Assembly (NCBI GenBank): GCA_025455015.1
Contig: JALONI010000022.1
Coordinates: 1 to 37,013 of the forward strand
Reading direction: 5' to 3'
Length of the DNA: 37,013 bases
From: Cyclobacteriaceae bacterium
Lineage (GTDB): Bacteria; Bacteroidota; Bacteroidia; Cytophagales; Cyclobacteriaceae
A model generated the notes under the pieces. It was not told the origin of the DNA. It did no database searches and was given only the letters and a program-made list of their open reading frames with translations. This document shows, in pieces, positions 23,822-31,926 of this stretch. Position numbers and translations under genes: made by a program. Each line of letters begins with the position of its first letter. Within the stretch, counting starts at the first letter, position 1.

Positions 23822-24754
23822 ATGCAAAAGAGAATGTATGCTGTCTCGTTGGCTTTCCTAATCACGCTCCTGTGCGCAGTGACGTCCGTCACGGCCCAGG
23901 TTATCAAAGTAGATTCCACCACCCATTGGAAAAAAGCGTTTCGGGCAGGCCTCAACCTCAATCAGGCCTCGTTTTCCTCAAATTGGAAGGCCGGGGGTAT
24001 CAATTCCATTGGCGTCAATGCGTTTTTGAACTACAAGGCCAACTTCAAAAAAGACAAGCATTCGTGGGACAACGAAATTGACCTGTTGTACGGCATGGTG
24101 AACAACCAAGGGCAAGGGCAACGCAAAACACTGGACCGCATCTACCTGGACACCAAATACGGCCGCGCCATCAGCTCCAAGTGGGATATGTTTCTGTCCG
24201 CCAACTTCCTGACCCAGTTTGCCCCGGGTTATACCTATGGAACGGACCCCGTTACCAATGCCGAGACCGAAACGCTGATCTCCGATCTGCTGGCGCCCGC
24301 CTTCATCACCACCGCCTGGGGTATGGAGTATCATCCGGTGGAGTACTTCAAGGTGCGGCTTGCGCCATTTGCCCCGCGCTTAACAGTGGTAACCGACAAC
24401 AATGGGCGGTTTGATGCGGTAAGCACCACCGCGCCCTATGGCGTGGAACTCGGTCAATCGGTGCGTACGGAGTGGCTGGCCTTTCAACTGCTGGCACAGT
24501 TTGACAAAGACATCGCCAAAAATCTGAATTTGAAATGGCGCTACATGATGTTTGCCAACTACGAAACGCTGGAAGCAAAAACAATTGATCACCGCCTCGA
24601 TCTGAACCTGGTAGCCAAAGTGAATCGGTTTGTCAACGTATCGTTCGGGGGTATTTTGCTCTACGACTTTGACCAAGACAGCGGCCTGCAACTGAGCCAG
24701 GCACTCAACCTGGGCGTGCTGTACACGTTCCAAAACTACGAGGACAAGAAGTAA
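23822..24754 (+). CDS. DUF3078 family exported beta-barrel-like protein
   Basis: 310 residues from ATG 23822: signal peptide (MQKRMYAVSLAFLITLLCAVTSVTAQ) and alternating beta-strand stretches ending in a hydrophobic strand (LNLGVLYTFQNYEDKK), as in outer-membrane beta barrels. Features such as FRAGLNLNQASFSSNWKAGG and GVNAFLNYKANFKKDKHSWDN are the signature of the Bacteroidota DUF3078 family, whose function is not known. A frame extends 60 nt upstream only through a TTG codon. A strong terminator follows 22 nt after the stop. Confidence 0.85.
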   Translation: MQKRMYAVSLAFLITLLCAVTSVTAQVIKVDSTTHWKKAFRAGLNLNQASFSSNWKAGGINSIGVNAFLNYKANFKKDKHSWDNEIDLLYGMVNNQGQGQRKTLDRIYLDTKYGRAISSKWDMFLSANFLTQFAPGYTYGTDPVTNAETETLISDLLAPAFITTAWGMEYHPVEYFKVRLAPFAPRLTVVTDNNGRFDAVSTTAPYGVELGQSVRTEWLAFQLLAQFDKDIAKNLNLKWRYMMFANYETLEAKTIDHRLDLNLVAKVNRFVNVSFGGILLYDFDQDSGLQLSQALNLGVLYTFQNYEDKK

Positions 24755-24775
24755 GTCGGCACTGTTTTTTTGATC

Positions 24776-24807
24776 AAAGCCATCTCCCCCGTGAGATGGC
24801 TTTTTTT
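24776..24807 (+). terminator. Intrinsic terminator after the DUF3078 gene
   Basis: GCCATCTC (24779-24786) pairs perfectly with GAGATGGC (24793-24800) around CCCCGT, extended by AAA/TTT, and followed by seven T's (24801-24807). Strong form. Confidence 0.9.
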
Positions 24808-24824
24808 GTGCGTTTATATCCGCG

Positions 24825-25406
24825 ATGCGTAACTTGGCCCCGATGGAATGGGTGATACGTTTGGCACGCGAAGAAGACCTGCCCGCCTTGCAGCGCCTGG
24901 CCATCCAAACTTACCGCGATACGTTTGACGGCACCGCCAGCGAAGAAGATACGCGCCTGCTGTTGGAGCGCGCCTATCACCGCGATCAACTGACTGCTGA
25001 GCTGCACGAGCCCGGATCGGTTTTGTATCATGCGTTTGCCGGGTCAACGCTGGTTGGTTTTTTACGCATGCGCGAAAACAACGAAGTTGAGCATCTGCTC
25101 GGCCCCTGCACCTACGAGCTGCAGCGCCTGTACATCGACAAGGCCTTCCATGGAAAGAAACTGGCTCATCAATTGATGACCGTGGCCCTTGCCGAAGCCG
25201 AAAAACGGAACGTGGATTGGCTTTGGTTGGGCGTATGGGAGCGAAACGTTCGAGCCCAGCGATTTTATGCGCGCTGGGGCTTTGAGCGATTTTCCGAACA
25301 TACCTTTTGGGTTGGCAACGACCCCCAGATCGACTGGCTGTTCCGCAAAAGAATTACCTTTAACGCGTCAAATAATCCGTACCATGTCCCAGGAGAAATT
25401 CATTGA
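24825..25406 (+). CDS. GNAT-family N-acetyltransferase
   Basis: 193 residues (MRNLAPMEWVIRLAREED...). The GNAT core is visible: the beta4 strand and acetyl-CoA-binding loop YELQRLYIDKAFHGKKLAHQLM (about 90-115; Q/R-x-x-G/A-like motif with HGKKLA) and the C-terminal WLGVWERNVRAQRFYARWGF. It transfers an acetyl group to an unknown amine. The start may also be the second Met (position 24843), since MEWVIRLA is a common opening. Its last 23 nt overlap the beginning of the HerA-like gene in another frame, so the two are probably translated together. Confidence 0.82.
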   Translation: MRNLAPMEWVIRLAREEDLPALQRLAIQTYRDTFDGTASEEDTRLLLERAYHRDQLTAELHEPGSVLYHAFAGSTLVGFLRMRENNEVEHLLGPCTYELQRLYIDKAFHGKKLAHQLMTVALAEAEKRNVDWLWLGVWERNVRAQRFYARWGFERFSEHTFWVGNDPQIDWLFRKRITFNASNNPYHVPGEIH

Positions 25407-26928
25407 GTCGATCAACAAGTCCTACACCACGGCCGGGGCGTCCGTCTTTTTAGGTGCGGGCGTTTTTCAAGGTCAGATCTTGGCCGAAGCCAAGGTGAAT
25501 TTGCCGCTTCGGATGATGAACCGCCATGGGCTGGTAACAGGCGCCACCGGGTCAGGAAAGACACGCACGTTGCAATTGTTGGCCGAGCAACTGTCTGCCG
25601 CGGGCGTGCCCGTGTTCATGCCCGACATGAAGGGCGATATCAGCGGCATGGCCAAAGAAGGCACGACCAACGACAAAATCAAAGAGCGTGCAATGGCCTT
25701 GGGCATCACCCATGCGCCCAGCGCGTTTCCGGTCGAAATCTATTCGCTCAGCGGAAAGCTTGGTGCCCAAATGCGGGCCACAGTAACCGAGTTTGGACCG
25801 GTGCTGTTGAGCAAGATTTTGGAACTCAACGAAACCCAAGCCGGGGTGCTGATGGTGCTGTTCAAATATGCCGATGACAAAAACCTGCCCATCGTTGACC
25901 TGCACGATCTGAAAAAACTGCTTGCCTATCTTTCCGAAGGCGAAGGGGCCAAGGAAATCAAGGACAGCTACGGAAAAATCTCCACGGCTACCAGCGGCAC
26001 CATCTTACGCAAGCTGGTGGCGCTGGAGCAGCAAGGCATCGATCAACTGTTTGGCGAGAAGTCGTTTGATATTGATGACCTTTTTGAAAAAGTTGACGGC
26101 AAGGGCGTCATCAGCTTGCTCAACGTGTCGGATGTGCAAAGTCAGCCAAGGGTGTTTTCCACGTTTATGCTGGCGTTGTTGGCCGAGCTGTATCAAGCCC
26201 TGCCCGAGGCGGGTGACTTGGACAAGCCAAAGCTGGTTTTTTTTCTGGACGAAGCCCACTTGCTTTTCAAAGACGCCCCCAAGGCTTTTTTGGATCAGAT
26301 AGATCAGGTCATTCGGTTGATTCGCTCCAAAGGCGTGGGGGTCTTTTTTTGCACGCAACTGACGCAGGACGTGCCCGCCAATGTGCTCTCGCAATTGGGC
26401 AATCGGGTCCATCACGTCATCCGGGCCTTTACCCCCAACGATGTGAAGGCCCTCAAAGACACGATCAAGACCTTTCCCCAAAGCGAGTACTATGACATGG
26501 AGCAGCAGTTTACGCAGTTGGGAACCGGGCAGGCGTTTATCACCGTGCTCAACGAAAAAGGAATTCCCACCGAAACGGTGGTAACTCACCTGGCCCCGCC
26601 TGCCTCCGTCATGGGGCCGCTCTCCCCGGACGAATACCAGCAGTTGCTCAACCACTCCGAGTTCTACCGGAAATACAAAGAAGCCGTCAACCCCGAGAGT
26701 GCCTTTGAGATGCTTTCGGAGAAGATAGAAGCCGCCCAACAGAAACAAGCCGAAGCGCAAGCGCAAAAGGAGCAAGCGAGCCCGCAGCGCCCGGGGGGCA
26801 GGCCCCGGCAAGAAAAAAGTACGTTTGAGCAGGTGATGAAGTCATCTGTTACGCGGCAAATTGGCCGCGAGTTGGTGCGCGGTGTTTTTGGAATGTTGTT
26901 TGGAGGCAGCCCCCGCAGACGCAGGTAA
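25384..26928 (+). CDS. HerA-like ATPase (DUF853, YjgR-like)
   Basis: 514 residues from ATG 25384: starting MSQEKFIESINKSYTTAG, Walker A GATGSGKT (53-60), an MPDMKGDISGMA motif, and Walker B LVFFLDEAHLLF (near residue 285). The tail is a Q/K/E-rich linker and a basic GGSPRRRR end. It belongs to the YjgR family of HerA/FtsK-like ATPases whose job is not settled (DNA or protein translocation). A frame reaches 25189, but the added residues are shadow sequence of the GNAT gene. The start overlaps that gene by 23 nt. No nuclease (NurA) or Sir2 partner is present, so a HerA defence pair is not indicated. Confidence 0.9.
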   Translation: MSQEKFIESINKSYTTAGASVFLGAGVFQGQILAEAKVNLPLRMMNRHGLVTGATGSGKTRTLQLLAEQLSAAGVPVFMPDMKGDISGMAKEGTTNDKIKERAMALGITHAPSAFPVEIYSLSGKLGAQMRATVTEFGPVLLSKILELNETQAGVLMVLFKYADDKNLPIVDLHDLKKLLAYLSEGEGAKEIKDSYGKISTATSGTILRKLVALEQQGIDQLFGEKSFDIDDLFEKVDGKGVISLLNVSDVQSQPRVFSTFMLALLAELYQALPEAGDLDKPKLVFFLDEAHLLFKDAPKAFLDQIDQVIRLIRSKGVGVFFCTQLTQDVPANVLSQLGNRVHHVIRAFTPNDVKALKDTIKTFPQSEYYDMEQQFTQLGTGQAFITVLNEKGIPTETVVTHLAPPASVMGPLSPDEYQQLLNHSEFYRKYKEAVNPESAFEMLSEKIEAAQQKQAEAQAQKEQASPQRPGGRPRQEKSTFEQVMKSSVTRQIGRELVRGVFGMLFGGSPRRRR

Positions 26929-26958
26929 AAGCCCAACGGTCGGGTTAGCAGCCCGCGT

Positions 26959-27540
26959 TCAGGCGGGCAGCAGTTTGTTATAGATTTCCAAACATACCCA
27001 GGCATCGGTAGCGGCATACGAAATCTGCTTCTCCGTAAGGGTAGGGGCTTCCCAATTGCTCGTTTGGGCACTTTTGGAAATGCGAAAGCCCAACATGAGC
27101 GCGGTCAGTTTCTTCACGCTTTCCACTTCCAGCCCTCGCTCTTTTGCCAACGTGGCCAGCTCCACAAAACCGTTGGGTTGAAACTTCCTCAGGTGCTGCA
27201 GTGCCTTGATGTCATCGCGGATGGCGACACCGGCCTTTTCGATGGTGTCGTCTTCCAAAAAAGCCGCCAGCGAAGGGGGCAGCCCGGTCTGGTTGAGGCG
27301 GATCAAAAAAACCTTGCCGGGGATGGCCAGTTGCATCAGGGCCACCTGGTTGTATTGCCCGCGCACAAACACGGGCTTGGTCTCGGTATCGAATCCTACC
27401 CGCGGGTGTTTCTTGATTTCGGCTAACACAGAAGGAAGTTTCTCCGCTTGCGAGATCACATAGACCCTTCCGTCAAACGCACCCAGCGGCAGCCCGTTGA
27501 TTTCTTCCTGGCTGATCGTTTTAGGCAGACTGCTTTCCAT
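26959..27540 (-). CDS. DEDDy 3'-5' exonuclease (RNase D-like)
   Basis: 193 residues, a single exonuclease domain: Exo I motif with Asp51 and Glu53 in VGFDTETKPVF, Exo II Asp in KAGVAIRDDIKAL, and Exo III YAATD followed by W/Y near the end. It degrades RNA or single-stranded DNA; no HRDC domain is present, unlike RNase D, so the substrate is unknown. It is transcribed from the NhaC gene with a 20-nt overlap. Its stop codon (26959-26961) lies in the loop of a CCCGC/GCGGG-type hairpin (26951-26968) at the meeting point with the HerA-like gene. Confidence 0.88.
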   Translation of the reverse strand: MESSLPKTISQEEINGLPLGAFDGRVYVISQAEKLPSVLAEIKKHPRVGFDTETKPVFVRGQYNQVALMQLAIPGKVFLIRLNQTGLPPSLAAFLEDDTIEKAGVAIRDDIKALQHLRKFQPNGFVELATLAKERGLEVESVKKLTALMLGFRISKSAQTSNWEAPTLTEKQISYAATDAWVCLEIYNKLLPA

Positions 27541-28981
27541 TCACTTTCTCAATCTTGATGTTTAGGTAGGCGTGCAACACCGTCATGATTGGGCTGATCA
27601 GGCAAAAAAAGGCAAAGGGAGCGTACACGCTGGTGGCCACCCCCAGCACTTTCGCTTGCGTGGCGCCACAGGTATTCCAGGGTATCAATACCGAGGTGAC
27701 CGTACCCGAGTCTTCCAGCGTGCGGCTGAGCAGTTCGGGTTTTAACCCGCGCCTGCGATAAGTGTCAGAATACATGCGCCCCGGCACGGCAATGGCCATG
27801 TACTGGTCAGAGGCGGTGATGTTAAAAAACAGACAGGTGGCGGCTGTGGAGGCAACCAACGAGCCGGTGCCATGCGCCCATTTGATGATCTCCACGGCAA
27901 TGCGGTTCAACAACCCGGCCGACTCCATCACACCACCGAAAATCATGGCACATAAAATCAACCAAATGGTGTTGAGCATCCCCGCCATGCCCTTGGCTTT
28001 CAGCAACTCGGTGATCATGGCATCATCCGTTTGTACTTGAATGGTGCCCGTCAGCGCCTTCATCACGCCCGCAAACGATGAGCCCACGTAGTTATCGGAA
28101 ATGCCCGACACGCTGTTGACAATATCGGGCTGAAAGATGACCGCAAATACGCCCCCGAGCAACGCCCCGATCAGCAACGCGGGCAAGGCGGGTACTTTTT
28201 TGACGATCATCACAATGACCAATACCGGAACCACGAACAAAAGAGGGTTGAGGTTGAATTTGCTTTCGATGGCAGCCAACACGGCCGAGGTATCGGTGGG
28301 GATGACGGGGGCATCCAACGTAAATCCCCAAATGACAAAGATGATCAGCGTGATGATGAGCGTAGGGATGGTGGTGTACATCATGTACTTCACGTGCGTG
28401 AACAGGTCCGTTCCCGCCATGGCGGGCGCCAGGTTGGTGGTATCTGACAAGGGCGACATCTTATCGCCAAAATAAGCCCCGGAGATAATGGCCCCGGCAA
28501 TGACGCCCTCGTGGATATCCAGGGCACGGCCAATGCCCAGCAGGGCAATACCCACCGTGGCTACCGTGGACCAGGAACTGCCCGTGGCCAACGACACCAC
28601 ACAGCACACGACACAGGCCGCAAAAAGAAAGATGGTAGGGTTGAGGATTTTCAAGCCGTAGTAAATCATGGCCGGCACAATGCCACTCATGAGCCAGGTA
28701 CCTGCTAGCGCGCCAATCGTCAGCAAGATGAGCATGGCGGCCATGGCCGAACTGATGCTTTTGACCATGCTGTGTTCAATGTGCGCCCACCCATTGCCCA
28801 AGCGGAAAGAAATAATGCCAGCTACGGCCGATGCCAGCAGCAATGCCATCTGGTTGGCACCATCCAGCACGTTGAGGCCATAGTGCTTGTCCAGCACAAA
28901 TACATTCAACGACAACAGGCCTATCAAAAAAAAGATAGGCAACAATGCTTGCAACAACGTGGGCTCTTTTTTCTGCGTCAT
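27521..28981 (-). CDS. nhaC: NhaC-family Na+/H+ antiporter
   Basis: 486 residues with about 11-12 hydrophobic segments. Typical NhaC/NhaD-like blocks are visible: SLATGSSWSTVATVGIALLGIG and ISGAYFGDKMSPLSDTTNLAPA, the latter holding the charged and polar residues of the ion path. It exchanges Na+ for H+ across the inner membrane to keep pH and sodium balance; related members are MleN-type malate/lactate antiporters, which I cannot exclude. Its promoter is at 29000-29029, and the exonuclease gene overlaps its end by 20 nt. Confidence 0.9.
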   Translation of the reverse strand: MTQKKEPTLLQALLPIFFLIGLLSLNVFVLDKHYGLNVLDGANQMALLLASAVAGIISFRLGNGWAHIEHSMVKSISSAMAAMLILLTIGALAGTWLMSGIVPAMIYYGLKILNPTIFLFAACVVCCVVSLATGSSWSTVATVGIALLGIGRALDIHEGVIAGAIISGAYFGDKMSPLSDTTNLAPAMAGTDLFTHVKYMMYTTIPTLIITLIIFVIWGFTLDAPVIPTDTSAVLAAIESKFNLNPLLFVVPVLVIVMIVKKVPALPALLIGALLGGVFAVIFQPDIVNSVSGISDNYVGSSFAGVMKALTGTIQVQTDDAMITELLKAKGMAGMLNTIWLILCAMIFGGVMESAGLLNRIAVEIIKWAHGTGSLVASTAATCLFFNITASDQYMAIAVPGRMYSDTYRRRGLKPELLSRTLEDSGTVTSVLIPWNTCGATQAKVLGVATSVYAPFAFFCLISPIMTVLHAYLNIKIEKVNGKQSA

Positions 28982-28999
28982 GGGGCCGGGTTAATGGGG

Positions 29000-29029
29000 C
29001 AAGATAGGGGGCTGGCCCCTGGTATCAAA
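29000..29029 (-). promoter_or_regulatory. Promoter of the NhaC gene (TTTG-N19-TATCTTG)
   Basis: On the minus strand TTTG (29029-29026), 19 bases, TATCTTG (29006-29000) lie about 19 nt before the ATG. The -7 box is one T short of TAnnTTTG. The spacer contains an AGGGG/CCCCT inverted repeat. Confidence 0.45.
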
Positions 29030-29053
29030 ACCGGGCATTGGTGAAAATCCATG

Positions 29054-29061
29054 TATCTTTC
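29054..29061 (+). promoter_or_regulatory. Possible -7 element of the DUF4442 gene
   Basis: TATCTTTC (29054-29061) is one base from TAnnTTTG and lies 19 nt before ATG 29081. The upstream ATG at 29051 would be before the start of transcription, which supports the later ATG. Confidence 0.35.
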
Positions 29062-29080
29062 GCATTCAAATTGCATCTCT

Positions 29081-29590
29081 ATGTTTGATCCCGCCCAGGT
29101 AATCCAACGCGCCAAAACCTCCGCTTTTTATTTGTGGTTGCTCAATTTTACACTCAGCCGTACCATTCCGTTCAACATTCCGCACGGGTTTGCCATCCTG
29201 TCCATCGAAGACAATCGGCTGCGCACCCGGCTTCCGTACCAGCGAAAAAATCTCAACCACATCCGCGGCTTACACGCGTGTGCGCTGGCTACGCTGAGCG
29301 AGTTTACCACCGGGTTTTTGTTGATCTCGCGGTTGGGCATGAAGAAGTACCGCATCATTTTGCAGCGCCTGGAGATGGACTATCACTACCAGGGGAAGAC
29401 CGATGCGTTTGCCGAGTTTGCGGTTTCGGAGGAGTGGCTCCAACAGCACGTGTTTGGTCCGCTGCAAACGCAGGAGGCAACCGTGATCAATTGCGAAGTA
29501 AAAATTACGGACGCCAAGGGAAACCACCTGACCACGGGCCACGTGCATTGGCAAATTAAGGAGTGGGCGCGCGTCAAAACGAAGGCTTGA
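29081..29590 (+). CDS. DUF4442 hot-dog-fold protein (thioesterase-like)
   Basis: 169 residues from ATG 29081 (MFDPAQVIQRAKTSAFYLWLLN...). The DUF4442/PaaI-like hot-dog pattern is visible: RTIPFNIPHGFAILSIEDN, the central helix NLNHIRGLHACALATLSEFTTG, which has the right position for the substrate pocket, and late beta strands ending VHWQIKEW. Proteins of this group are thought to act on acyl-CoA thioesters, but the family is not well studied. Its terminating side holds the promoter of the next gene. Confidence 0.75.
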   Translation: MFDPAQVIQRAKTSAFYLWLLNFTLSRTIPFNIPHGFAILSIEDNRLRTRLPYQRKNLNHIRGLHACALATLSEFTTGFLLISRLGMKKYRIILQRLEMDYHYQGKTDAFAEFAVSEEWLQQHVFGPLQTQEATVINCEVKITDAKGNHLTTGHVHWQIKEWARVKTKA

Positions 29591-29616
29591 CAAGTTCTTG
29601 GCTTTGATCTACTTTG
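29587..29616 (+). promoter_or_regulatory. Sigma70-like promoter of the Mpo1-like gene
   Basis: TTGACA (29587-29592), 17 bases, TACTTTG (29610-29616): a perfect -35-like box at the standard spacing before a Bacteroidota-like -7 box. It begins inside the DUF4442 stop region and lies 44 nt before the ATG at 29661. Confidence 0.45.
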
Positions 29617-29660
29617 GATGCGCCAATGATCTGGAAAATAACCCAACTAACCGTTATTTT

Positions 29661-30140
29661 ATGAGAAAAATCGATGCCCTTCTCTCGGAGTACGGTGAAA
29701 GTCACCAAAACGAAACCAACAAGCTCATCCACTGGATTTGCGTGCCCCTGATTTTTTTTAGTGTGGTGGGTTTGATTGCGTCCATTCCCGCCAGGGTGTT
29801 ACAAGAATGGCTCGGGGCCGGCAGCCCATACGCCAACTGGGCGGCTGTCTTGCTCGTGCTGGTATTGGTGTATTACCTGAACTTGTCCATTACCCTGGCC
29901 ATCGGTATGGCACTCTTTTCCATGGTATGCTTGTACGCTGCCAGCGGTCTGGCCAGTTGGGGCATTGCCCCGTTGTGGGCGCTGAGCCTGGGCATTTTTG
30001 TGTTGGCGTGGATCGGTCAATTTTATGGCCACAAGGTAGAAGGCAAAAAACCTTCGTTTTTAAAAGACGTGCAGTTTCTCATGATCGGCCCCGCGTGGCT
30101 AATGCATTTTATCTATCGCAAATTGGGTATTCCTTACTGA
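29661..30140 (+). CDS. Mpo1-like membrane protein (DUF962)
   Basis: 159 residues from ATG 29661. The start matches the DUF962 signature: SEYGESHQNETNKLIHWICVP, with the conserved His and Asn residues that bind iron in yeast Mpo1 (a 2-hydroxy fatty acid dioxygenase). Four to five membrane segments follow and a late conserved segment with IGQFYGHKVEGKKPSFLKD. By family it could act on alpha-oxidation of 2-hydroxy fatty acids, which fits the sphingolipid-rich Bacteroidota, but bacterial members are little studied. The frame extends upstream to 29598, beyond the likely ATG. Confidence 0.8.
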   Translation: MRKIDALLSEYGESHQNETNKLIHWICVPLIFFSVVGLIASIPARVLQEWLGAGSPYANWAAVLLVLVLVYYLNLSITLAIGMALFSMVCLYAASGLASWGIAPLWALSLGIFVLAWIGQFYGHKVEGKKPSFLKDVQFLMIGPAWLMHFIYRKLGIPY

Positions 30141-30176
30141 TTGGAGCCGTTTCGTTTTTCTGTAGGGGAACCCTCG

Positions 30177-31067
30177 ATGGCGGGCGTATTGCCAACCTAT
30201 GTGTATAACCATCCCGCCTATCGCCCGCGGGCAGCAACCGGACAGTCGATTTCGTACACCTTGGCGCAGGCCGCCACGATTCATGCGCTGATTCATTTTC
30301 AGTTAGAAGACGAACGCGCCATCAACGGCTATCGCGCACCCTTTGGCGGGATTGAATGCGAGGGGCCGGTGGGGTTGGCGGAGATGCGAACGTTTCTTGC
30401 GCAGGCCGTGGCCGACCTGCAAAAGCGGGGCATCCGTCACGTGCAGATCACGTTGCCGCCCGATCTGTATCAGCCTGAAAAAAATGCGCTGCTGGCCGAG
30501 GCGTTGCGGCACGAAGGATTTGGCGTTTCAGCCCGCGATGTGTCATCCGTTCTGTCCATTGATGGGCGGCCATATTCGGAGCGGCTTCATCCGCGCAAGC
30601 GCAGAAAACTACGTGCGGTGGACAGACATGACTTGCTGTTCCGGCCATGGCCTGCGCACGACCTGGAAGAAGCGTTTACGTTTATTCAACAGCAACGACA
30701 GAAAAAAAATTATAGGCTGTCCGTGACCTTGGCGCATCTTCAAAAATCGGTCGAGCAATTGCCGGCTCACTATCGGGCATTTGGCGTGTGGACACCGCGC
30801 GAACTGGTGGCCGCTTCCATTGCCGTGCGTGCCAGCGGGCATGTGTTGTATCATTTTCTGTCGGACCACGATCGCGCTACCGCGCACGGAAGCGCGGCCT
30901 TGGTGCTCATGGAAGGACTCTACCAGTTTTGCCAACAGCACCGGTACACGTTGCTCGATTTGGGAACCTCCATGCAGGGGAGTCAGGCAGACGAGGCGTT
31001 GGTTCGCTTTAAGACCGAGCTGGGAGCGGTGACGTGCGATAGGCTTACCTTTGCGCGGGAAATTTGA
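30177..31067 (+). CDS. FemAB/GNAT-like acyltransferase domain protein
   Basis: 296 residues from ATG 30177 (MAGVLPTYVYNHPAY...). It has the features of proteins with a FemAB-like acyltransferase fold: a basic stretch LHPRKRRKLR in the middle and a GNAT-like second half (RELVAASIAVRASGHVLYHFLSDHD, then YTLLDLGTS). It could transfer an aminoacyl or acetyl group, substrate unknown. The reading frame is open to 30141 with TTG directly after the previous stop; I prefer the ATG, but the TTG start (308 residues) is possible. It ends 5 nt before the next gene's ATG. Confidence 0.6.
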   Translation: MAGVLPTYVYNHPAYRPRAATGQSISYTLAQAATIHALIHFQLEDERAINGYRAPFGGIECEGPVGLAEMRTFLAQAVADLQKRGIRHVQITLPPDLYQPEKNALLAEALRHEGFGVSARDVSSVLSIDGRPYSERLHPRKRRKLRAVDRHDLLFRPWPAHDLEEAFTFIQQQRQKKNYRLSVTLAHLQKSVEQLPAHYRAFGVWTPRELVAASIAVRASGHVLYHFLSDHDRATAHGSAALVLMEGLYQFCQQHRYTLLDLGTSMQGSQADEALVRFKTELGAVTCDRLTFAREI

Positions 31068-31072
31068 ACACC

Positions 31073-31924
31073 ATGGCAAATCCCCTCGTCACGGTTATCT
31101 GTTTGTGTCATAACCAAGCCGCCTATCTGGTCGAGGCCATCCATTCGGTTTTGCAGCAAACGTATCAGCCCATCCAATTGATTGTGGTGGACGATGCCAG
31201 TAAAGACGGCAGCGTGGAGGCCATTCAAAAACTGCGGCAGCGCTCGGACTTTCTATTTTTGCCGTTGCCGCAAAACATCGGCAACTGCCGGGCCTTCAAC
31301 CAAGCCCTGGCGCACGCCCGAGGCGAATTTATCATTGACCTAGCGGCAGACGATATTTTGTTGCCGGAGCGCATCGAACGGGGCATCACGGCTTTTGAGC
31401 AGCAGCCCGCAGCCGGTGTACAATTTTCGGACGCGCTGCTAGTGGATGAAAAGGGAGCTCCGATCGGACGGCACACGGAGCGCATCCGCGTGGCGCAAAT
31501 CCCGCAAGGCGATATCTACCGATCGTTGATAGACCAGTATTTTATTTGTTCCCCCACGCTGATGACGCGCAAACAGGTGTTTGACGAGTTGGGGGGATAT
31601 GACGAGATGCTGGCCTATGAGGACTTTGACTTTTTGATCCGCGCGGCCCGCGCCCACACGTTTGTTTATTTGCCCGAGGTGTTGGTACACAAGCGTCTGC
31701 ACTCCGCGCAGCTTTCGCGCGGTCAAAAGCAATGGCGGTCGCGCCAACATCGCAGCACGTTTCGCGTCTGCGAGAAGATTCTTGAACTCAACCAAACCCC
31801 GGCCGAGCGGCAAGCCCTCGCGCGGAGAATACGATACGAATTAAAACATACCCTGGCCCGCCTTCATATTTCGCTGGCCTACCAATACGTGCGTTTGTGG
31901 TTTCGCAATCGCAAAAGCTCGTGA
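31073..31924 (+). CDS. Family 2 glycosyltransferase
   Basis: 283 residues from ATG 31073: GT2 (GT-A fold) N-terminus MANPLVTVICLCHNQAAYL, nucleotide-binding IVVDDASKDGS, the NIGNCRAFNQAL region, and a DxD-like motif in IIDLAADDILLPERI (DD near residue 100). The ED pair in MLAYEDFDFLIRA fits the catalytic base of GT2. It adds a sugar to an unknown surface acceptor. It follows the FemAB-like gene with 5 nt between stop and start and ends 2 nt before the convergent rsgA. Confidence 0.9.
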   Translation: MANPLVTVICLCHNQAAYLVEAIHSVLQQTYQPIQLIVVDDASKDGSVEAIQKLRQRSDFLFLPLPQNIGNCRAFNQALAHARGEFIIDLAADDILLPERIERGITAFEQQPAAGVQFSDALLVDEKGAPIGRHTERIRVAQIPQGDIYRSLIDQYFICSPTLMTRKQVFDELGGYDEMLAYEDFDFLIRAARAHTFVYLPEVLVHKRLHSAQLSRGQKQWRSRQHRSTFRVCEKILELNQTPAERQALARRIRYELKHTLARLHISLAYQYVRLWFRNRKSS

Positions 31925-31926
31925 TG

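Noticed and set aside
25384-26928. HerA-based defence system
   Set aside because: The ATPase is of the YjgR/DUF853 type and has no NurA, Sir2 or DUF4297 partner nearby; neighbours are GNAT and an exonuclease on the other strand.
26959-27540. Exonuclease as part of a defence or CRISPR system
   Set aside because: No repeats, Cas genes or toxin-like partner; it is coupled with an ordinary antiporter gene.
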